Source: Sphingomonas sp. (GTDB taxonomy: Bacteria; Pseudomonadota; Alphaproteobacteria; Sphingomonadales; Sphingomonadaceae). Taken from it: DNA of 50,946 bases. The DNA lies in the NCBI GenBank assembly GCA_003248865.1, contig QFPK01000022.1:1-50946 (forward strand). The letters are read 5' to 3'. Of this stretch, positions 6,984 to 17,243 are shown piece by piece; position 1 is the stretch's first letter, and each line of letters opens with the position of its first letter. A model generated the notes under the pieces. The model saw nothing but the letters and a program-made list of their open reading frames with translations. It was not told the DNA's origin and did not search any database. The translations under genes were made by a program, and so were the position numbers.

Positions 6984-8656
6984 TGCCAACCCGGCGGGAA
7001 CGTCCCGCTCCCGAAACAGCGCCGCATCGCCGGCTGATCACCTATCTCACACGTCGCCGGCCAATCCGGCAGACGCTGACCATCGTGCTGGTCGCGGCGC
7101 TGGCCCCGCTGGCAATTCTGGCGGCGGCGCGCGGCATCTACGGCATTCGCGCCGATCAGGTCGCGGCTGCGAACGCCGTCGCCCGTGCCGCGCAGCATGC
7201 GCAGGGCGCAGGCGGGCTGCCCATCCGCGACGTGCAGGCCGCGCTGGACCTGCTGGCGCTGAACCCCGAAAGGCTCGGGCCGGGGTGCGACGGCTTGCTG
7301 TCCAGTGCCGCCGGACTGCTGGCGACGCCGGCGCGGCTGGCGCGGATCGGGCCGGACGGGCTGGTCGCCTGCGCGAGCGATTCCGCCCTGAACGGCAAGC
7401 CGCTGCCGCAGGGGCCTCTGGCGGACGGCTATCCGCTGTTGCTTCGTTCCCACGCGGATGAGCGGCTCGCGGCGCTGGTCGATCCGGACAATCTCACCTC
7501 GGGGCTCGCGCTGGCACAGCCGGATGCGGGGGGGCTGGCGCTGCTGGTGGATGGCAACGGGCGGCTGGTGGCGGGCCCCGCGCCGGGTCATTGGGTGTCC
7601 GTGCCGACAGAGACGCTGGACGGCTCTGTGGTGGCATTCCGCGATGCCACCGGCCGCAACTGGCTGCTGGCGACGGCGCCGCTGACATTGAGGGGGTCGC
7701 CCGACGCAAGGTTGAACCTGCTGTTCGCCCACCGCCGCGCGGGCCTCTCCGGGCACGACTGGTGGTATTATGCCAGCTCGTTCGCGCTGCCGTTGTTGGC
7801 GCTGGTGCTGGCCTCGCTGGCGATCTGGGCGGGGGCGAGCCATTCGATCCTGCGCTGGGTGGAGGAGCTACGCCGGGTGACGGGCGATATCGGCGAAGGC
7901 AATTACCGCGTGCCCGCCGAGCGGTTCGACGATGCACCCCTCGAGGTGCGGGATCTGGCGGCCGACGTGCAACGCATGGCGCGAACCATCGCCGAGCGGG
8001 ACCGCAACCTGACGGACTCGCTGGACCAGCAGAAGTCGCTCGCGCTGGAACTGCATCATCGGGTCGGTAACAATCTGCAGTTGATCTCGAGCTATATCGG
8101 CCTGCAGGCCGATGGCCAGCGCGTGGACGAACATGCGGTCCAAGGCCCGCTGGAGCTGGTGCGGCTGCGGGTGAGCACGCTGTCGCTGGTGCATGGGCTG
8201 TTGTATCGCGATGCTGGGCGGGCGGATGTCACGGCTGCGATGCTGTTGTCGGAACTGGCGTTGCTCGTCCGCCGGGAGTGGGGCGGGGAGGCCGTGCCCA
8301 CCGCTGCCGATGATCTGGCAGTCGGCATCGACGGCGCTGTGGCCATCGCGCTGGCCGTGATCGAAGCAGAATCTTGGGTGCGGGCACCGGAACAGGCGGG
8401 CCTTGCGCTGACCCTCGTGTCGCTGAAGGCATCAGGCGATCGGGTGCTTCTGGGCCTGGCGCTGACGGGAGAGGAGCCGGTGCGGCTTCGTATCGATCAG
8501 CCGCCGCGGCTGATGCATGCCTTCGCGCGCCAGCTGGGCGGCACGCTGGATGCGGGGTGGAGCGTGGAATCAGGCGGCCGCCTGAACATCGATTTCCCGT
8601 CGATCAATCTCAATCGCGGATTTCAGCCAAGTGTCGGGAACAAAAGCCGCGCCTGA
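6980..8656 (+). CDS. phyP: PhyP-like degenerate histidine kinase of the stress locus
   Basis: This 558-residue inner-membrane protein has membrane segments near residues 30-55 and 262-285 enclosing a periplasmic sensor domain. A HAMP-like linker follows (RRVTGDIGEGNYRVPAERF), then an H-box with the phosphorylatable-type His (ALELHHRVGNNLQLISSY, near 355). The ATP-binding region is degenerate. Where the N-box should read ELxxNAxKHA it reads AVIEAESWVRA, and the G-boxes are missing. In Sphingomonas the gene at this position, phyP, is a negative regulator of PhyR described as acting like a phosphatase. That role fits a kinase without ATP binding. It overlaps ecfG by four bases. Confidence 0.85.
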   Translation: MMPTRRERPAPETAPHRRLITYLTRRRPIRQTLTIVLVAALAPLAILAAARGIYGIRADQVAAANAVARAAQHAQGAGGLPIRDVQAALDLLALNPERLGPGCDGLLSSAAGLLATPARLARIGPDGLVACASDSALNGKPLPQGPLADGYPLLLRSHADERLAALVDPDNLTSGLALAQPDAGGLALLVDGNGRLVAGPAPGHWVSVPTETLDGSVVAFRDATGRNWLLATAPLTLRGSPDARLNLLFAHRRAGLSGHDWWYYASSFALPLLALVLASLAIWAGASHSILRWVEELRRVTGDIGEGNYRVPAERFDDAPLEVRDLAADVQRMARTIAERDRNLTDSLDQQKSLALELHHRVGNNLQLISSYIGLQADGQRVDEHAVQGPLELVRLRVSTLSLVHGLLYRDAGRADVTAAMLLSELALLVRREWGGEAVPTAADDLAVGIDGAVAIALAVIEAESWVRAPEQAGLALTLVSLKASGDRVLLGLALTGEEPVRLRIDQPPRLMHAFARQLGGTLDAGWSVESGGRLNIDFPSINLNRGFQPSVGNKSRA

Positions 8657-8661
8657 CCGTT
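8637..8661 (+). promoter_or_regulatory. sigma-EcfG promoter for the DUF1328 gene
   Basis: GGAAC (8637-8641), 16 bases, then CGTT (8658-8661) is an exact match to the general-stress promoter consensus. It overlaps the last codons of phyP and lies 52 bases before the ATG of the DUF1328 gene, so that gene can be induced separately from the phyP transcript. Confidence 0.8.
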
Positions 8662-8713
8662 GAACAATCAATCGCTTCGAAGGGGCGATGGTTGGAAATG
8701 GAAAGGAGCCGCC

Positions 8714-8884
8714 ATGCTTGGCTGGGCACTTGGTTTTCTGGCGCTGGCACTTCTGGCCGCGCTGTTCGGTTTCGGTGGGATTGCCTCGGCTTCAGCCGGG
8801 ATTGCGAAGATCCTGTTCCTGATCTTCATCGTGCTGTTCGTGGGCAGCCTGATCATGTCGTTCATCCGCCGAACCACAAGTTGA
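8714..8884 (+). CDS. DUF1328 family small membrane protein
   Basis: This 56-residue protein is almost entirely hydrophobic, with two membrane segments (about residues 3-23 and 31-50) separated by GFGGIASASAG. It ends in a basic tail (SFIRRTTS), the typical DUF1328 pattern seen in short stress-associated inner-membrane peptides. The ATG at 8714 follows GGAG by five bases; upstream codons to 8660 lack a better start. The perfect sigma-EcfG promoter at 8637 makes it a likely member of the general stress regulon. The molecular function is not known. Confidence 0.85.
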   Translation: MLGWALGFLALALLAALFGFGGIASASAGIAKILFLIFIVLFVGSLIMSFIRRTTS

Positions 8885-8927
8885 CGAAACAGGCGCCGAT
8901 CAGCCTGATAAAGGAGTTCGGCCCTGC

Positions 8928-8957
8928 GAAGGAGCGGCTGCCCCCGGCCGCTCCTTC
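8928..8957 (+). terminator. strong hairpin, probable terminator
   Basis: An 11-base perfect stem (GAAGGAGCGGC with GCCGCTCCTTC, 8-base loop) lies 44 bases after the DUF1328 stop. It is followed by TGCTTGT rather than a clean T run, so it is a probable but not textbook terminator. Confidence 0.55.
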
Positions 8958-9045
8958 TGCTTGTCGGGACCACAGCGGACCGGTAATTTCGCAGATGCAC
9001 AAAACAGGCGGATGACAAGGGCGAAATCTGCGGTAGCAATAGCGC

Positions 9046-12000
9046 ATGTCGCTCGCTGATCGCCTCCTGCCGCTGGCTGAGCTGTTCCGCCCCGGCGGCC
9101 GCCGTGCCGATTTCGCCTCTGTCTGGAGCGACGCGGCCCCGATCCGATCCGAACTGTTCAGCGACGAGCGGCTGGAAGCGCACGGCCGCTCTCTTGCCGT
9201 GGCGCAGCAGGTGCTGCGCGGCAGCATCCGATCCCGCCAGCTGCTGGTGCGGCTGCAGGAAAACGCCGCTGAGCTGAAACATATCTATGCCGAAACCGCG
9301 CTGGCGGTGGAGCGCAAGCGGCCCATTGCCCCTGCCGCCGAATGGCTGATCGACAATTACCACATCGTCGAGAAGCAGATCCGCAAGATCCGCGACGACC
9401 TGCCCGCCGATTATTATGTGCAGCTGCCGAAGCTGGCCGACGGCCCATTGGCGGGCTTGCCGCGCGTGTTCGGCGTGGCCTGGGCCTATATCGCCCACAG
9501 CGACAGCCTGTTCCATGAAGAGCGGCTGCGCCGCTTCGTGGCGGCCTATCAGCGGGTCGAGGCGCTGACCATCGGGGAGCTGTGGGCGCTCGCCATCTGC
9601 CTGCAGCTGGTGCTGGTGGAAAATCTGCACCGGCTGGCCGATCTCTCCATCCACGATCAGGGGGACAGGCAGGCTGCCGACGCGCTGGCGGACAGGCTGC
9701 TGTCGGCCGACAGCGATGCGGATGCGCTGGCGCTGCTCACGGCCATGCCCGCCGATGCCTCGGCCGCGTTCATCAGCCAGCTCGCCTTCCGGTTGCGCGA
9801 CGTGGATTCGCGCAGCGAGATGGCGCGGCGGTGGCTCGAGTCCCGCGTGACGGGGCGGGGCGACAGCCTTGCCGCGCTGGACCAGCAGGCGCAGCAGGCG
9901 CTGATCGCCTCCACCGCATCCACTCGCAACGTCATCATGGCGATGCGTGACCTGGCCGAGGTGGACTGGGGCGAGATGGTCGAGGCGCTGAGCCCGGCCG
10001 ACGCCATCCTGCGCGCGGGCAGCAACTTCGGCGAGATGGATTTCCCCTCGCGCAATCTCTACCGCAACAGCCTCGAGGAACTGTCGCGCGGCTCCGCCTA
10101 TGCCGAGGATGTGATCGCCGCCCGCGCGCTCGCGCTCGCCAACCGCCAGCCCAGCGAGAACCGCGCCGATCAGGACCCCGGCTTCCTGATCGTCGGGGCA
10201 GGGCGGCCACTGCTGGAGACCGACATCGGCTTCGTGCCGCCGGTCGAAACCCGTATTGCCCGCCGGCTGCGGCAGGGCGGCATCCCCCTCTATGTGGGGC
10301 TGGTGATGTTGCTGGGCGGGCTGCTCAGCCTGATCCCGCTCTCCACGCTGAACAATGTGGATTTCCCGCAATGGCTGGGGCTGATCCTGCTGTTCGCCAG
10401 CCTGATCCTGGCGCTGGAAACCGCGACAGCGGTGATGAACCGGCTGCTGGCGCGGCTGCTGCCTCCGGCGCTGATCCCGGCGCTGGAGCTGAAGGAGGGC
10501 GTGCCTACGCAGTTCCGCACGCTGCTGGTGGTGCCCGTGCTGCTGGGCGACGAACAGGCGGCGGCGGAGGCGATTTCCGATCTTGAAGTGCATCATCTCG
10601 CCAACCGCGAGGCCAATGTGCATTACGCCCTGCTGTCGGATTTCCCCGATGCGGATGCGCAGCATCTGCCCGGCGAAGAGCATCGGCTCTCCGTCGCGCG
10701 GGCGAAGGTGGCGGAGCTGAACATGCGCCACCCGGTGCCCGGCGGCGCGCCGCGCTTCCTGTTCCTGCACCGGGACCGGCAGTGGAACCCGTCCGAAGGG
10801 GTGTGGATGGGGTGGGAGCGCAAGCGCGGCAAGCTCCACGAGTTGAACAGGCTGCTGCGCGGCGCCACCGACACCAGCTACACTGGCCCGGGCGGCCAGC
10901 TGCCGCGGCTGCCGGCCGATGTGCGCTTCGTGATCACGCTGGACGCCGACACGCGGCTGCCGATGGGCACCGTGAGGCGGATGATCGGCAAGATGGCGCA
11001 TCCGCTGAACCGCCCCCGCTTCGACACGGCGCGGCGGCGCGTCACCTCGGGCTATGGCATCATGCAGCCGCGCGTGACCATCGGGTTGCCGGTGCGCCGG
11101 GGCCGGTCGCGCTTCGAGACGCTGGCGGGCGGCCCGGCCGGGATTGATCCCTATGCGGCGGCGGCCTCCGATCTCTATCAGGATCTGATCGGGGAGGGCA
11201 GCTTCACCGGCAAGGGCATCTACGAGATCGACGCCTTCATGGCCTCTCTGGCGGGCCGGGTGCCGGAAAACCGCATGCTCAGCCACGACCTGTTCGAAGG
11301 CACCTTCGCGCGCGCCGGGCTGATTTCCGATGTGGAAGTGGTGGAGGAATTCCCCGTCCGCTACGATGCCGCCGCCCGCCGCCAGCACCGCTGGGTGCGG
11401 GGCGACTGGCAACTGCTGCCCTGGATATTGAGTTCGCCGCTCTCCGAGGCGCAGGAGTTGCCGCTGAACGGCCGGGTGAAGATGCTGGACAATCTCCGTC
11501 GTTCGATGGTGGCGCCCGCCATCTTCGCGGCGCTGGTTGCGGCCTGGTTCCTGCCCTGGCCGGCCGGGCTGCCCTTCACGCTGGCGATCCTGCTGCTGGT
11601 GGCCGTGCCGCCCTTCATTCCCATCCCCTCGCTGCTGCTGGCGCCGCGCGGCCGCAACGTCTCGCTGCGCGCGCATCTGGGCGCGGTGGCGACCGACATC
11701 GCCAATGCCTGGGGTACGCTGAGCCTGCAGATCGTGACCCTGGCGGATCAGGCCTGGCGCATGCTGGACGCCATCATCCGTACGCTGCTGCGGCTGTTCA
11801 TCACGAAGCGCCATTTGCTGGAATGGACGACGGCGGCGCAGGCCAGCGCCTCGCCGCACCCTTCCATTCCGCAGTTCATGCGCTTCATGTGGCCGTCGCT
11901 GGCGCTGACGCTGGGGTTCGGCGCGCTGGCGTTGCTGCTGCAACCCGTGGTGCTGCCGCTGCTGCTGCCCTTCGCCATGCTGTGGCTGGCGGCACCTTCC

Positions 12001-15000
12001 ATCGCCTCCCTCATCAGCCGCCCGCGCCCCGTCGCCACCGCGCCCGATCTGGATCGGCAGCAGAAGGAGAGCCTGGAGGGCATCGCCCGCCAGACCTGGC
12101 ACTTCTTCCGCACCCATGTGACGGCGGAACACAACCACCTGCCGCCCGACAATTTCCAGGAGGATCCCGCCCCCATCGTCGCGGGCCGCACCTCGCCCAC
12201 CAACATGGGGCTGTACCTGCTGGTGGTGGCGACCGCGCGCAACTTCGGCTGGTGCGATCTGCACGAGGCGCTGGAGCGGCTGGAGGCGACGCTCGACAGC
12301 TTCGACCGCATGTCGCGCACGCGCGGCCATTTCTACAACTGGTACGACACCCGTGACCTGCGCGTGCTGGACCCGCCCTATGTCTCGGCGGTGGACAGCG
12401 GCAACCTTGCCGGACATCTGATCGCGCTCGCCAACCTGTTGGATCATTGGCGCGAGCCCGACACGCGGGCCCGCGTGCGCCGCATCGCCGACCGCGCGCG
12501 CGGCTTCGCCATGGCGATGGATTTCCGCTTCCTCGTCGATCCGGACCGGCAGCTGCTCTCCATCGGCTGGTCCGAGAATGACAACCGGCGTGACGAAGGC
12601 TGCTACGACCTGCTCGCCTCCGAAGCGCGGCTGGCGAGCCTGTTCTGCATCGCCAAGGGCGACCTGCCCGCGAAGCATTGGGGCCGGCTGGGCCGCAGCG
12701 CCACGCCCATCGGTCCGGCGGCGGTGCTGATCAGCTGGTCGGGCTCCATGTTCGAATATCTGATGCCGTCGCTGGTGATGCGCGCGGCGGACGGCAGCCT
12801 GCTGGAGGTTTCCAACCGCTATGCCGTGCGCCGCCAGCGCGACTATGCCGGTGAAGCCAAGGTGCCCTGGGGCATTTCCGAATCCGCCTACAATGCGCGG
12901 GACAGGGAAATGACCTACCAATACACCAACTTCGGCGTGCCCGGACTGGGGCTGAAGCGGGGCCTGTCGGAAAATCTGGTGATCGCGCCCTATGCCACGG
13001 GCCTCGCCGCGATGGTGGATGCGAAGGCGGCGCTGGACAACCTCTCCACGTTGGAAGGGATGGGCGCGCGCGGCGAATTCGGTTTCTATGAAGCGCTGGA
13101 TTTCACCCCGTCGCGGGTGCCGGATGGCCGCAGCCATGTGATCGTGCGCACCTATATGGCGCACCATCAGGCGATGCTGCTGCTCTCCATCGCCAATGTG
13201 CTGGATGGCGGCCGCCTGCGCGACGCCTTCCATGCCGAGCCGATGATCCGCGCTGCCGAACTGCTGCTGCACGAGCGCCCGCCGAGGGGTGTGGGCACCT
13301 TCAACCCGCGCGCCGAGGAAGTCGCGGTCGCCGCGACCGACCGGGGCACGGACGCGGGTGCCACCCGCCGTTACGGTGCGCGGCCGGAGGCGCCTGCCGC
13401 AGTCCATCTGCTGTCCAACGGCCGCTATTCGGTGATGCTGAGCGCGGACGGCGCGGGCAGCAGCCGCTGGAACGGCATGGCGATCAACCGCTGGCGCGAG
13501 GACCCGGTGGTGTCGGCCTATGGCCACTGGGTCTATCTGGCGGATCGGCATACCGGTGCGCTCTGGTCCGCCACGCAGGCGCCGTTCGGCGGATTGCCCG
13601 AGGAGTATGAGGCCCTGTTTGCCGAAGGCCGGGCGGAATTCCATCGCCGCGACGGCGCGCTAACCACCACAACGGAAGTGCTGGTCTCACCCGAAGACGA
13701 TGCGGAGGTGCGCCGCATCTCCATCGCCAATTCGGGCCGGGAAACTCATGAAGTGGATGTGACGAGCTGCGTGGAGCTGGCGCTCGCCCCGCCCGCCACC
13801 GATCTCGCCCACCCGGCTTTCGCGCGCATGTTCGTGGAAACGGAGGTGCTGGACGGCAACATCCTGATTGCCCGTCGCCGTCCGCGCGGGGTGGATGAAG
13901 CGCCGATCTGGGTGGCGCATCTGGCCGTGGTGGATGGCGAGACCAGCGGTCCGCTCAGCTTTGAGACGGATCGGTCCGCTTTCATGGGGCGCGGGCACAG
14001 CAGCGAGACTCCGCTGGGGGCGACGCGGGCGCTGGAAGGCCATGTGGGCACGGTGCTCGATCCGCTGTTCGCGCTGCGCTGCCCGCTGCGCGTGCCGCCG
14101 GGCAAGACGGCGCGTGTCGCCTTCTGGACGGTCGCGGCGCCTTCGCGGGCGGAGCTGCTGGACGCGATCGATCGCCACCGCGATGCAGCCGCCTTCGACC
14201 GGGCCCATATCGGCAGCTGGACTCAGGCGCAGATCGAGCGCCGCTTCTTGGGCATCGACCCCGGCGACGCAGCCGATTTCCAGCGGCTGGCGGCCTATCT
14301 GGTGGCCCCCGGCAGTCGCTTCGCGCCGCCGCCGGCACTGGTGGCGCAAGCCTCCGGCCCGCAATCCAGCCTGTGGGTGCATGGGATTTCGGGCGACCTG
14401 CCGATCCTGCTGGTTCGCATCGACGATGCCCGTGACCTGGGGCTGGTGCAGGATCTGCTACGCGCGTTCGAATATCTGCGCGGCCGCCAGCTGGCGTTCG
14501 ATCTGGTGATTCTGAACGACCGGCAGGCGAGCTATATTCAGGATCTGCAGGTCGCCATCGACGATGCTGTGCGCAATGTGCGCAACCGCCCGGCGCCGGC
14601 GGGCGTGCGTGGCGATATCTTCACCCTTCGCGCAGACCTGATGCAGCCGTCCCAGATCGATACGCTGCGGGCGCTCTCCCGCGCGGAGATTCTGGCGCAG
14701 CGCGGCCCGCTGCGCCGCCAGCTGGGCCGTGCCGAAACGGTTGTGGCGGGCGATCTGCCGGTTCCGCTCGTTCCGCCGCGCGAGCCGCGCCCCGGCCGCC
14801 CGGCCGATCCCGCGCTGCCCCGGCCCGAGGCGCTGGAATATTGGAACGGCTTCGGCGGCTTCCACGCGGGCGGCCGCGAATATGCCATGGTGCTGGAAGC
14901 GGGCAGCACCACGCCCGCCCCGTGGATCAACGTGATCGCCAACCCGGATTTCGGCTGCCATGTCTCGGCCGACAGCCTGGGTGCGATCTGGTCGGGCAAT

Positions 15001-17241
15001 GCGCGGGAGAACCAGCTGACGCCATGGTCCAACGACACCGTGGCCGATCCGCCGGGCGACGCGCTGTATATCCGCGATTCAGACAGCGGGCAGCTGTGGA
15101 CGCCGACGGCGCTTCCGGCCGGAGCAGACGGCACCCGCATCGTGCGCCACGGCTTCGGTACCAGCCGAATCCATTCCGCCGCGCACAGTATCGAATCCGA
15201 CCTGCTGATCCATGTGCCGCTCGCGTCCCCCGTGCGCATCGCCCGGCTTACGCTGCGCAACATGGGCTCCGCGCCGCGCACGCTGAGTGTCACCGGCTAT
15301 GCCGAATGGGTGCTGGGGCAGGCGCGTTCGAAGACCGCCGCGCGGCTGGTGACGGAGCATGACGCCGAGACCGGCGCGCTGTTCGCACGCAACCCCTTCG
15401 ACCCCGAAACCGGCAACCGCATCGCCTTTGCCGACATGGACGGTTGCCAGCAGCACTGGACCTGCGACCGCGCCACCTTCATCGGCCGGGGTGGCTCGCT
15501 GGCGAAGCCGGCCGCGTTGGTGTCGGGCAAATGGCCCACGGCCGCCAGCGGCGCCGGGCTCGACCCCTGCGCCGCGCTGCAGGCCGAGTTGACGCTGGCG
15601 GCCGGAGAAGCCCGCGAGATCGTCTGGATCATCGGACAGGCCGCAGACCGGGAGGGCGCCCGCGCCCTCATCAAACAGTGGCGCGCCGCCGATCTGGATG
15701 CCGCGCAGGCCGAAACCGATGCGCACTGGCAGCGCACGCTGGGCGCGGTGCAGGTGGAAACGCCGGATCGCGCCTTCGATCTGCTGCTGAACGGCTGGCT
15801 GCCCTATCAGGTGCTGTCGGGCCGCATCTGGGCGCGCGCGGGCTTCTATCAGGCGAGCGGCGCCTATGGGTTCCGCGACCAGTTGCAGGATGGCGGCGCC
15901 CTGCTGTTCAGCCGCCCCGATCTGGTCCGGCCGCATTTGCTGCGCGCAGCAGGCCGCCAGTTCCGCGAAGGCGATGTGCAGCATTGGTGGCTGGCGGAAT
16001 CCGGGCGCGGCGTGCGCACCCGCATCTCGGACGACCGCGGCTGGCTGGCGCTCTCGGTCGCAGACTATGTTGACACCACCGGCGACACCGCCATTCTCGA
16101 CACGCAGATTCCGTTCCTCGAAGGCCGTGAACTCGCGCCCGGCGAGCATGACGCCTTCTATCAGCCGGGCACCAGCGCCGACACCGCCAGCCTCTACGAA
16201 CATTGCGCCCGCGCGCTGGACCAGAGCTGTGAGCTGCTCGGCGATCTCGGCATTCCGCTGATCGGCGGCGGCGACTGGAACGACGGCATGAACCGCGTGG
16301 GCGAACATGGAAAGGGCATGAGCGTCTGGCTGGGCTGGCACCTGATCCACGCCATCAACCGCTTCGCCCCCCACGCCGACACGCGTGAGCCGGAACGCGC
16401 GGGGCACTGGCGCGCCAAGGCCGAAAGCATCCGCTCGGCAATCGAGGCGCATGCCTGGGACGGCGAATGGTATCGCCGCGCCACCTACGACGACGGCACC
16501 TGGCTGGGGACGGCGCAGGGCGAGGAGTGTCGCATCGACAGCATCGCCCAAACCTGGTCCATCCTCTCCGGTGCTGGAGACCCCGCGCGCGCCGCGCAGG
16601 CCATGCGCTCGGTGGATCGCCATCTGGTCGACCGCAGCGCCGGGATCGTGAAGCTGTTCACCCCACCCTTCTCGAAAGGCCCCGAGGACAGCGGCCACGA
16701 CCCGGGCTACATCCGCAGCTACCCCCCGGGCTTACGCGAAAATGGCGGCCAGTACAGCCACGCCGCCATGTGGACCATCATGGCCGCCGCCCGCGCCGGA
16801 GACGGCGCCCGCGCCGCCGACCTGTTCCGCATCCTGAACCCGGTGAACCACGCCCTCACGCCGGAACAGGCCAGCCATTACCGCGTGGAACCCTATGTGG
16901 TCGCGGCAGACGTCTATTCCGTGCCGCCCAACGATGGGCGCGGCGGCTGGACCTGGTACACCGGCGCTGCCGGCTGGATGTTCCGCGCCGGCCTCGAAGG
17001 CCTGCTGGGCCTCAGCCGCCGGGGCGACCACCTGCTGCTGAACCCCGTGCTGCCGCCTGAGTGGCCGGAGGTGAAGCTGACCGTGCGGCTGGAGGGCGCG
17101 GACATCAGCATCCGGATCAGCCGTGCAACCGGCGGCGCCCTGCCTTCCGCCGAGTTCGACGGCGCGCCCCTGCCGGTTTCCAACGGAGCCGTGGAGGTGC
17201 CGCTGACGCCCGGCGCGCACCGGCTGACAGTCCGGCGCTAG
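9046..17241 (+). CDS. ndvB: cyclic beta-1,2-glucan synthase
   Basis: This 2731-residue protein has the order and size of the NdvB/ChvB family (usually about 2800). An N-terminal cytoplasmic region is followed by two membrane segments near residues 410-460. A GT84 glycosyltransferase domain has DADTRLP near residue 632 and QHRWVRGDW near 778. Further membrane segments lie at about 830-865 and 945-985. The long C-terminal part contains glucoamylase-like and two GH94-like modules, ending with GGGDWNDGMN near 2405, the phosphorolysis catalytic motif. The enzyme makes, cyclises and trims beta-1,2-glucan used in the periplasm for osmotic adaptation and host contact. It is a single gene, with no exporter (ndvA) next to it. 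Confidence 0.92.
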   Translation: MSLADRLLPLAELFRPGGRRADFASVWSDAAPIRSELFSDERLEAHGRSLAVAQQVLRGSIRSRQLLVRLQENAAELKHIYAETALAVERKRPIAPAAEWLIDNYHIVEKQIRKIRDDLPADYYVQLPKLADGPLAGLPRVFGVAWAYIAHSDSLFHEERLRRFVAAYQRVEALTIGELWALAICLQLVLVENLHRLADLSIHDQGDRQAADALADRLLSADSDADALALLTAMPADASAAFISQLAFRLRDVDSRSEMARRWLESRVTGRGDSLAALDQQAQQALIASTASTRNVIMAMRDLAEVDWGEMVEALSPADAILRAGSNFGEMDFPSRNLYRNSLEELSRGSAYAEDVIAARALALANRQPSENRADQDPGFLIVGAGRPLLETDIGFVPPVETRIARRLRQGGIPLYVGLVMLLGGLLSLIPLSTLNNVDFPQWLGLILLFASLILALETATAVMNRLLARLLPPALIPALELKEGVPTQFRTLLVVPVLLGDEQAAAEAISDLEVHHLANREANVHYALLSDFPDADAQHLPGEEHRLSVARAKVAELNMRHPVPGGAPRFLFLHRDRQWNPSEGVWMGWERKRGKLHELNRLLRGATDTSYTGPGGQLPRLPADVRFVITLDADTRLPMGTVRRMIGKMAHPLNRPRFDTARRRVTSGYGIMQPRVTIGLPVRRGRSRFETLAGGPAGIDPYAAAASDLYQDLIGEGSFTGKGIYEIDAFMASLAGRVPENRMLSHDLFEGTFARAGLISDVEVVEEFPVRYDAAARRQHRWVRGDWQLLPWILSSPLSEAQELPLNGRVKMLDNLRRSMVAPAIFAALVAAWFLPWPAGLPFTLAILLLVAVPPFIPIPSLLLAPRGRNVSLRAHLGAVATDIANAWGTLSLQIVTLADQAWRMLDAIIRTLLRLFITKRHLLEWTTAAQASASPHPSIPQFMRFMWPSLALTLGFGALALLLQPVVLPLLLPFAMLWLAAPSIASLISRPRPVATAPDLDRQQKESLEGIARQTWHFFRTHVTAEHNHLPPDNFQEDPAPIVAGRTSPTNMGLYLLVVATARNFGWCDLHEALERLEATLDSFDRMSRTRGHFYNWYDTRDLRVLDPPYVSAVDSGNLAGHLIALANLLDHWREPDTRARVRRIADRARGFAMAMDFRFLVDPDRQLLSIGWSENDNRRDEGCYDLLASEARLASLFCIAKGDLPAKHWGRLGRSATPIGPAAVLISWSGSMFEYLMPSLVMRAADGSLLEVSNRYAVRRQRDYAGEAKVPWGISESAYNARDREMTYQYTNFGVPGLGLKRGLSENLVIAPYATGLAAMVDAKAALDNLSTLEGMGARGEFGFYEALDFTPSRVPDGRSHVIVRTYMAHHQAMLLLSIANVLDGGRLRDAFHAEPMIRAAELLLHERPPRGVGTFNPRAEEVAVAATDRGTDAGATRRYGARPEAPAAVHLLSNGRYSVMLSADGAGSSRWNGMAINRWREDPVVSAYGHWVYLADRHTGALWSATQAPFGGLPEEYEALFAEGRAEFHRRDGALTTTTEVLVSPEDDAEVRRISIANSGRETHEVDVTSCVELALAPPATDLAHPAFARMFVETEVLDGNILIARRRPRGVDEAPIWVAHLAVVDGETSGPLSFETDRSAFMGRGHSSETPLGATRALEGHVGTVLDPLFALRCPLRVPPGKTARVAFWTVAAPSRAELLDAIDRHRDAAAFDRAHIGSWTQAQIERRFLGIDPGDAADFQRLAAYLVAPGSRFAPPPALVAQASGPQSSLWVHGISGDLPILLVRIDDARDLGLVQDLLRAFEYLRGRQLAFDLVILNDRQASYIQDLQVAIDDAVRNVRNRPAPAGVRGDIFTLRADLMQPSQIDTLRALSRAEILAQRGPLRRQLGRAETVVAGDLPVPLVPPREPRPGRPADPALPRPEALEYWNGFGGFHAGGREYAMVLEAGSTTPAPWINVIANPDFGCHVSADSLGAIWSGNARENQLTPWSNDTVADPPGDALYIRDSDSGQLWTPTALPAGADGTRIVRHGFGTSRIHSAAHSIESDLLIHVPLASPVRIARLTLRNMGSAPRTLSVTGYAEWVLGQARSKTAARLVTEHDAETGALFARNPFDPETGNRIAFADMDGCQQHWTCDRATFIGRGGSLAKPAALVSGKWPTAASGAGLDPCAALQAELTLAAGEAREIVWIIGQAADREGARALIKQWRAADLDAAQAETDAHWQRTLGAVQVETPDRAFDLLLNGWLPYQVLSGRIWARAGFYQASGAYGFRDQLQDGGALLFSRPDLVRPHLLRAAGRQFREGDVQHWWLAESGRGVRTRISDDRGWLALSVADYVDTTGDTAILDTQIPFLEGRELAPGEHDAFYQPGTSADTASLYEHCARALDQSCELLGDLGIPLIGGGDWNDGMNRVGEHGKGMSVWLGWHLIHAINRFAPHADTREPERAGHWRAKAESIRSAIEAHAWDGEWYRRATYDDGTWLGTAQGEECRIDSIAQTWSILSGAGDPARAAQAMRSVDRHLVDRSAGIVKLFTPPFSKGPEDSGHDPGYIRSYPPGLRENGGQYSHAAMWTIMAAARAGDGARAADLFRILNPVNHALTPEQASHYRVEPYVVAADVYSVPPNDGRGGWTWYTGAAGWMFRAGLEGLLGLSRRGDHLLLNPVLPPEWPEVKLTVRLEGADISIRISRATGGALPSAEFDGAPLPVSNGAVEVPLTPGAHRLTVRR

Positions 17242-17243
17242 GC

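Noticed and set aside
8668..13644. Very long open frame (1658 codons) on the minus strand opposite the glucan synthase gene
   Set aside because: The plus frame carries clear family motifs. The antisense frame is rich in His, Arg, Gln and Ala with no domain, as expected from high-GC codon usage.
15079..16698. 539-codon minus frame inside the glucan synthase gene
   Set aside because: Shadow of the GH94-like coding region; composition typical of antisense high-GC translation.
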